64,000 nucleotides of DNA from Kappaphycus alvarezii (Eukaryota; Rhodophyta; Florideophyceae; Gigartinales; Solieriaceae): contig NADL03000064.1 of the NCBI GenBank assembly GCA_002205965.3, forward strand, positions 186,001 through 250,000, read 5' to 3'. Under the pieces are notes generated by a model, which was not told where the DNA came from, searched no databases, and worked only from the letters and a program-made list of their open reading frames with translations. Shown here in pieces: positions 58,140-64,000 of the stretch. How positions within the stretch are numbered: the first letter of the stretch is position 1; the number at the start of each line of letters is the position of its first letter. A program made the translations under genes and the position numbers.

Positions 58140-61100
58140 TTTGATTTTCAGTAAAATCTTTGTTTACGATATTTCAAACCACGTATTATATTTTTTATCT
58201 TAAAATAATTGTCTGAAAATCCATAGACTACTAGTGGAAGCAGAGATATACGCTCCTTTAAAAAAGTTTTGCATTTTGAATCCTTCATTTGACAAATTGA
58301 TGTTCCAATTATTTCGAAAAACGAAAACAACACTCAATACGTAAGAAAAAAATCTCTTAGCCTGAGGTAGTTGACAATGAAGGAAAAACTGCAAGTAAGG
58401 TTTTAAAAGCTGAAAAATTACTGTTATCGAACATGAAAAATGTTTTAAAAACAGTAAAAGTACTACTGTCATATAATTGAACGTTACATTATCTAATAAT
58501 TTCATTTTCATGTAATCAACAATTTAACTTAAGCAGTAAAATTGTAACAAATTTTTGAACACTCTATATATTTTAGTTCCCAAAAAATTAAATGGATAAG
58601 TTAATTAGATCATTTGAAGAATTAGTAATATTTTGAAAAAATATTTCATTAGAAGCTTTGAGCTAGTTGATAATAGTGTCATTGGAATACATAATTACAT
58701 AGCATACGTTGGTACTAAATATATCTAGTGTTAGATTTATGCTGCAGTAATAATAAAAATTAGCATTATGCCTCGCTTTAGAGATAATATTAGAACTTTA
58801 TATAATTATTTTATTTATATTCATAAATGTATTATACAAACTTTGGCCCTACTAGCCTGATCTGCAAGATACAGACCTCCTGAGAAATTATGTTATACTG
58901 TTTTTTGAATAATGACAGGTATTCTGGACACTTTAGTCATCTGCTATCATCCGTAAATGTTCAAAGGACACATAAATTTTGCTATGGTAAACATATCTTA
59001 AATATGCTCCTAATTTGTAATTTTTTAAATTTTTGTATTAAAATTGGTGTTTAAAAGCGAAAAAGTAGAACAAAAAATCAAAACTATCCTACAAAGAGAT
59101 TATTCTTGTTTTGTAGGATTTCAAATAACAGATTCACAGGCAATTTTCATCCAGTAGATCGAGTCCGTTCTACACAATAAAAAAGAGATATCCGCCACAT
59201 ATGAGCCAATTTTCCAGTTTTCTGTGGCATATATGACCACTTTTCCAAAAATATTTACACCTCATACACAGGAATTTTATTCATTTGGGTTGAATGTCTT
59301 TCTTTGATCAGTAGAGGCCCTCTCACTATATGGTTGAACGGAGAAACATATACAGCAGGATTTATGGGCTCACTTTTAACATGGGGGAATATTGAGGCCA
59401 TAAATAGCGCCTGAAATTATAATAAAACTACATGAAACTTTCAGCCCGCATTTCTCTTACTATTTTAAAATAATTATTTATAACCCCCTTAAACCGTATA
59501 TTTCATAGTTACATGTAAATTTAAACCATAAGCGAAAAAAATTCCCCTGCTGGCTAATACACTGTGACAAATTCGTTTCTAATTTTCATTTCATGAAGCA
59601 CAATAAGCGCTATTTAAATCGAAGTTTATATGATACATTCTTCTAATAAGAATTACTGAAACAAAATTTACTGTTCGATTTTCGTCTCTTCTTTGACACA
59701 TTGTACATCACCACATAAGAGATCAGAATTTTTACTAAAATTTAATCTCCTAGAAAAAAAACTAGCATGGATGTTTTTTTCGCAATATCAATACTAATTG
59801 CGATTTAGTGATTTAAACCGTACCACGTGGGAAAAATTGAGGGCTCTCTCCGAAAACCCCCTTTATAGTACCTCATTACTCTACAAGAGGCGTTAAATCT
59901 AATCATTATACGCGTTTGAGATTTAATGATTAGAATTAAAAGAATTTGTAAAAGATCATGTATTTTAGCGTCCGTAAACTTTTACTCGGAAAATGCAAAA
60001 ATTAATTTCGGATTTCCACTACTTGGGAGATTTGGGAACTTTTGCCTTTCGATAAATTACTTTGACTATTTATTCTGACTTTGAGCTCTATATCTTCAGT
60101 GTGATCATTTACACAGATCGTGCGAAGCAATGAATAAATAGTACGGGGAAACTAAACAAGAAAAGGATGGGAAAATTGCGCACCAATTTATTTACTCACA
60201 ATGTCTATTCGCAAGATATTTATCAAGAATCAATTCTTCTAATAAATATTCTTCAAATGTATAAGACGGGCTATAAATTCCCATCATGGCACTGGAACGA
60301 ATACTTTCTTTCAATGTTCTTCTGGAAGCGGTAAATTGTACTTACTCCCAGTCATAATATATTGAACTCCGTTTATCTTTTACTTTTTTTCGCTTGAATT
60401 TGATATAACTGATTAAGAAGCAATATGAGGTTGAAATCTGATGTTTTTGTGTAGTAAAATCCTATCTAAGTGCTTTTTGTATGCGATAAATGTGCACAGA
60501 GGTGTATACGATAAATTTATATTAAAAAACTCGCGCTAAAAGCGTGTTCAGCGCATAAATACCGCAAACTGAATCTTACCAGACAAGTGTGATACTCATG
60601 TTCAGTTTCACTTTTGTTAAAAACCTCACCCTAGGCCCTTTTCTCTTTGGTCTTGAAATACAATGCGCTTCTATTTGGATATTTGAGAAAATTACTCGTG
60701 TTCTGTAAAGACCTCGCATACACTAAGAGCGATCTAAAAAAAAAGATCTACCTTGACTAAAAAACTTTTACTACCTTATACTTCCCTCAGTTATAAAACA
60801 TTATCAGACTTCATGATTTTTTCAAGCTTTGAAGTTATAACCCAGTTCCACGATTATTCTGCTCTAAAATATATAAATAAAAGTCACGTTTTCCTTTTTC
60901 CCTGCTCTCTATTCTTATTTTCAGTTCCTGGTGTTATTTTAATTATTTTATTCTTCTGATTTAGGCCCTCCGGTTGGATTCCTGAGTCTGCAATGAATAC
61001 AAATATTTACATAAATGGATCTGCATTCATTGTTTTGTCTTCTCGAAGAGCATTTTGGGGCAATTAAAAAACAATTTTTGCTCGAGTCCTGTACCTTTAC

Positions 61101-61790
61101 CGTGACACATCTAATTCTTCGCTACTTTCTTATACCTTTTCAAACGATTTTAAAGATATTCATAAAGGAGGGATCATTTGATATGTGAAAAGAAGGTAAT
61201 TTAAAGATTATTTCGAACATACGAAGACTTATCCGGTGACTCGTGAATTTCACAATGCAAAAATATAAAAGCTATCCGTTAATCTTAAAGTTTAAACTTG
61301 CGTAAAATCTCATGATATATAAATTTTTTTTGCAAAACTTGGTGTACAAAAATTTCCGAGACCGTTGATCATTTATTAGTGGTATCACCTGGTCGCACCG
61401 TTATATAGATGCTTGAGGCCTCTAAAAAAGTTTTGAAGGATACGAACACTAGGAGGCATAAAAAGAAGTACATGGCTTCATTATCACATTAGTATCACAT
61501 GATAAAGAATTTCATAGTTTTTCATAGATAAAGATCTCATCAAAATGTTTTGCATTTACTGTTTCCTTAATTTCAACACATTTGCACTGTTCAGATATCA
61601 GAGCGTAATATTTAAAGATTAAGAAAACTTGTCAATATAATATAGAATGAGGAAAAATCAATGAAAATGGGATTGAATAATCGGAACGTCGAAAATCATA
61701 ATAGAGATTCCCCTCGCAGAAAAGCACGACGAAGATACCATCGAGATTTGAGTTCTAGAAAATGTTCAGTGTGACGCTGAACAATGTTTT
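58140..61790. other. AT-rich gene-free tract
   Basis: No supported gene or RNA. The minus frame 58511-58200 and plus frame 60753-60959 have chance-like, Phe/Leu/Ser-rich composition. Confidence 0.5.
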
Positions 61791-61796
61791 ATAGCG

Positions 61797-62141
61797 ATGT
61801 TAGAGCTAAAGTGTAGTTGTAACAAATTATCGTATATCACGACCGTGAAAGAAAACAAAATTTGTCACACGAAAGCAATAATAACTATTACATCATCTTC
61901 TTCCTCCACTATGAGACTATTGCACACCAAGATAAAGGACTTTATCCAGAGACTCTCATTAAAGGACCAATTTTTTGATAGTATCTTTAAATATATGTTA
62001 AAACACGCTCACACTCGTCAAGTGCTAAGCCTTAACGCAGAAAAACTAACATTATCAGTTTTGTGGAACTGGAGTCCTTTCATTTTAGATGTTTCCAAAT
62101 CGTACGCAGACGGAACTGAACTACCTCACTTACTGTTATGA
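61797..62141 (+). CDS. unassigned ORF, 114 codons
   Basis: The frame is longer than its AT-rich surroundings would predict and has mixed composition (IKDFIQRLSLKDQFFDSIFKY, and LSVLWNWSPFILDVSKSY). It weakly recalls the linker between RNase H and integrase in Ty3/gypsy elements, but no motif is decisive. The rest of the window to 64 kb holds no gene I can support. Confidence 0.2.
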   Translation: MLELKCSCNKLSYITTVKENKICHTKAIITITSSSSSTMRLLHTKIKDFIQRLSLKDQFFDSIFKYMLKHAHTRQVLSLNAEKLTLSVLWNWSPFILDVSKSYADGTELPHLLL

Positions 62142-63782
62142 ACTATTTAAAGAGATAATTAATCGCTTTGAGACTGTATCAGATGCTCCTTGCTCGAGTA
62201 TACAGATAAAACGGGAGCAAGCTAGCAAATTTTTCAAGAATTAGTCAATTGGGCACTACTTTTTAGCGACCATGCATATTACATTTTTTCTACAAATTCT
62301 GTATACTTGAGGAGGAAAACACATTTCTTATTAATCTTTTCCCCAAACCCCAATTGCTTCGACAACTTTGATGTGGTGGATAGAGATTATAGAGCTTCAG
62401 AATATTTAGAGGGAAAATAACAGTAAGATTAGAACTATACAGTCTCACATTCCCACTTTTCGGAAATAAATATATTTAAATAAAAATAATCACAACGAAA
62501 GCAATTGGATTATTGAAATAGTCGGAAGCGACTAAGAGCAAAAATTAGCGAAAAATATACGCATGAAAACTGGAAACTAGTTCAGGAGCAGAACCAGTAT
62601 TTTTTGAAAATAATATTGCAATATATTATTTACGGATGATTTAAGGAGAAAAAATGACTTTTAACAAGATAAGAATACGACAGAAATAGTAATTCCGTAT
62701 TAAAGATAGAGAACAGGAAGCTTAATACCAAAAATAAACGAAAGAGCTAATTCAAAAGATTTTGAAATGCAAAGAACCATATATATACACAGATACTTAG
62801 GAGAGCATGCAAGTAGTACTAATGCTCACGATATAGACCCTTCTTTCTGTAAAAAATTAACAAAAAAGATATAAAGACCTCAGTCGAATATCATAGGGCC
62901 GTTTTAGTTCATTTTTAGATCTCTGAACTATTGTATGGACCGTCAAGCTTTAAACATGTAAAAACCTCATTTGAAACAGATAGATGAAAAAAATTGATTA
63001 CCAATTTTCCCGTTACATTCAAACATTTAACAATCAATTTTAGTATCCGCTGAAATGTTTTGCATAACTTTATGGCTTTGATTCATGTGAAGTTGATATT
63101 TAGTTTTGCATTTATGTGGACCTCTAAACGTTTAGTAACGTGATATAAATTTAAAATATAGGAGTGAGACTCAGGAACTCATCCTTTATATCCAAAAATG
63201 ACCTGAATACTCTCTTATCAATAAATATAGTCATTAAACGAAAAAATACAAATAAACCTACGAGGAAGCAAATGATGGTTTATATATTTCTGACTAGTAT
63301 TAGTAACGATCGTTTTTAACGACTTTGACCACCATCGGCATGAATTTTATAACAAGAACTCAAATAAATATCCCAGTACTTTTAAGAAAAAATAAAAATC
63401 ACCGCTTTTTCTTTCAAACTGAATATATGAACACCAATAGAGAAATTAAATTATCCAAAATAGAACTAAAAAGATATCTTATGTAGTAATCCGAAGGAGC
63501 ACAAGCTATTTTTGATTCCTAGAAAGTTTAAAGCATCACGAAGAGAACCTAAACAAAGTGCAGTGACGCTTGCAAAGTGATGGAGAATTAGTATCAGTAA
63601 GAATTAACCATTATTCTTCTACAAGTGGAATGAAGGTAAAATTCAAGTACTGCTCCGCATTTTTAGTTGGTTGACGATTTAAAAAACAAAATCTCGAACT
63701 CTATTGGAAGACCTATAAATTTTAGCTTCATTAAAATAAAAGGATATTCATCTAAAAGTATTTTTCTCTCTGATAAGTAGAG

Positions 63783-63920
63783 TACAGTAGTGCCTCGTTA
63801 AATGGAAACATCAATTAAGGAAAAACACGCTACAAGGACCTGATATGTATCCACCAGGAAGTTAGCAACTAAATGTAGATCATATTGACCGTTCTGTCTT
63901 TCCTCATCATGAGGACAGTT
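63783..63920. repeat. possible DNA-transposon end and palindrome
   Basis: TACAGTAGTGCCTCGTTAAA at 63784-63803 resembles the CAGT...CCTCG start of pogo/Tigger-type ends. About 100 bp on, TCCTCATCATGAGGACA (63901-63917) is a near-palindrome related to those at 851-866 and 6791-6804. No partner end is in the window. Confidence 0.25.
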
Positions 63921-64000
63921 CGCATGGACCCAAATTCAAAAATATATAAATTTGAATAATTGGAAATGCATTGCAATTTTCAATGAAGGACCTCTCATCC

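Noticed and set aside
1..64000. Structural RNA genes and CRISPR arrays
   Set aside because: I looked for tRNA-like cloverleaf signatures, rRNA cores and regularly spaced repeats and saw none; a covariance-model search would be needed to exclude small RNAs.

Overview
The window reads as nuclear DNA of a eukaryote. It contains one spliced gene (a GT...AG intron of about 126 bp), short ORFs elsewhere, and many eukaryote-type retrotransposon and DNA-transposon remains. No rRNA, tRNA, CRISPR or bacterial operon structure is visible. The short intron and the mix of decayed Ty1/copia, Ty3/gypsy, DDE and endonuclease-type retroelement debris would fit an alga such as a florideophyte red alga, but this is a guess. 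Base composition is patchy. Very AT-rich, almost ORF-free tracts (about 6-13 kb, 29-35 kb, 38-40 kb, 51-64 kb) alternate with GC-richer islands (about 2-5.6 kb, 16-29 kb, 40-51 kb) that hold nearly all recognisable coding sequence.

Layout. 1-0.7 kb: G-rich simple sequence and an unassigned ORF. 1.75-6.03 kb: a decayed DDE transposon with piggyBac-like features, carrying a YqaJ-like nuclease domain and a C-terminal Cys/His finger, with weak inverted repeats near its ends. 13.4-15.2 kb: weak copia-like debris (minus). 16.2-19.7 kb: a decayed Ty1/copia element (minus; gag, zinc knuckle, GAG-pre-integrase, integrase, RNase H). 19.7-22.9 kb: a decayed Ty3/gypsy element (plus), abutting the copia gag head to head. 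25.3-28.97 kb: a degraded duplicate of the 45.05-48.3 kb locus, including a pseudogene of the metalloprotease, broken up by small insertions. 35.4-37.8 kb: an internally deleted chromovirus-type gypsy element (minus) with a chromodomain ORF that is still open. 40.7-50.9 kb: a cluster of 3'-end fragments of a retroelement with a restriction-like endonuclease, surrounding an intact secreted M12B/reprolysin-like metalloprotease gene (46438-48744). 54.4-56.0 kb: small gypsy integrase-like (minus) and copia RNase H (plus) remnants.

The most unusual signal is a family of 5'-truncated insertions, on both strands, that share a C-rich 3' terminus (roughly TTAA..ACCCC..TTT.CCCC) and a C-terminal peptide of the form SNAACLLAGLP. 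I count at least sixteen sites. Three have visible target-site duplications (12, 11 and 7 bp). Two oppositely oriented copies bracket an 8.8-kb block with the metalloprotease gene and so imitate terminal inverted repeats. Calls come from reading the sequence and from remembered family motifs; no database search was possible.
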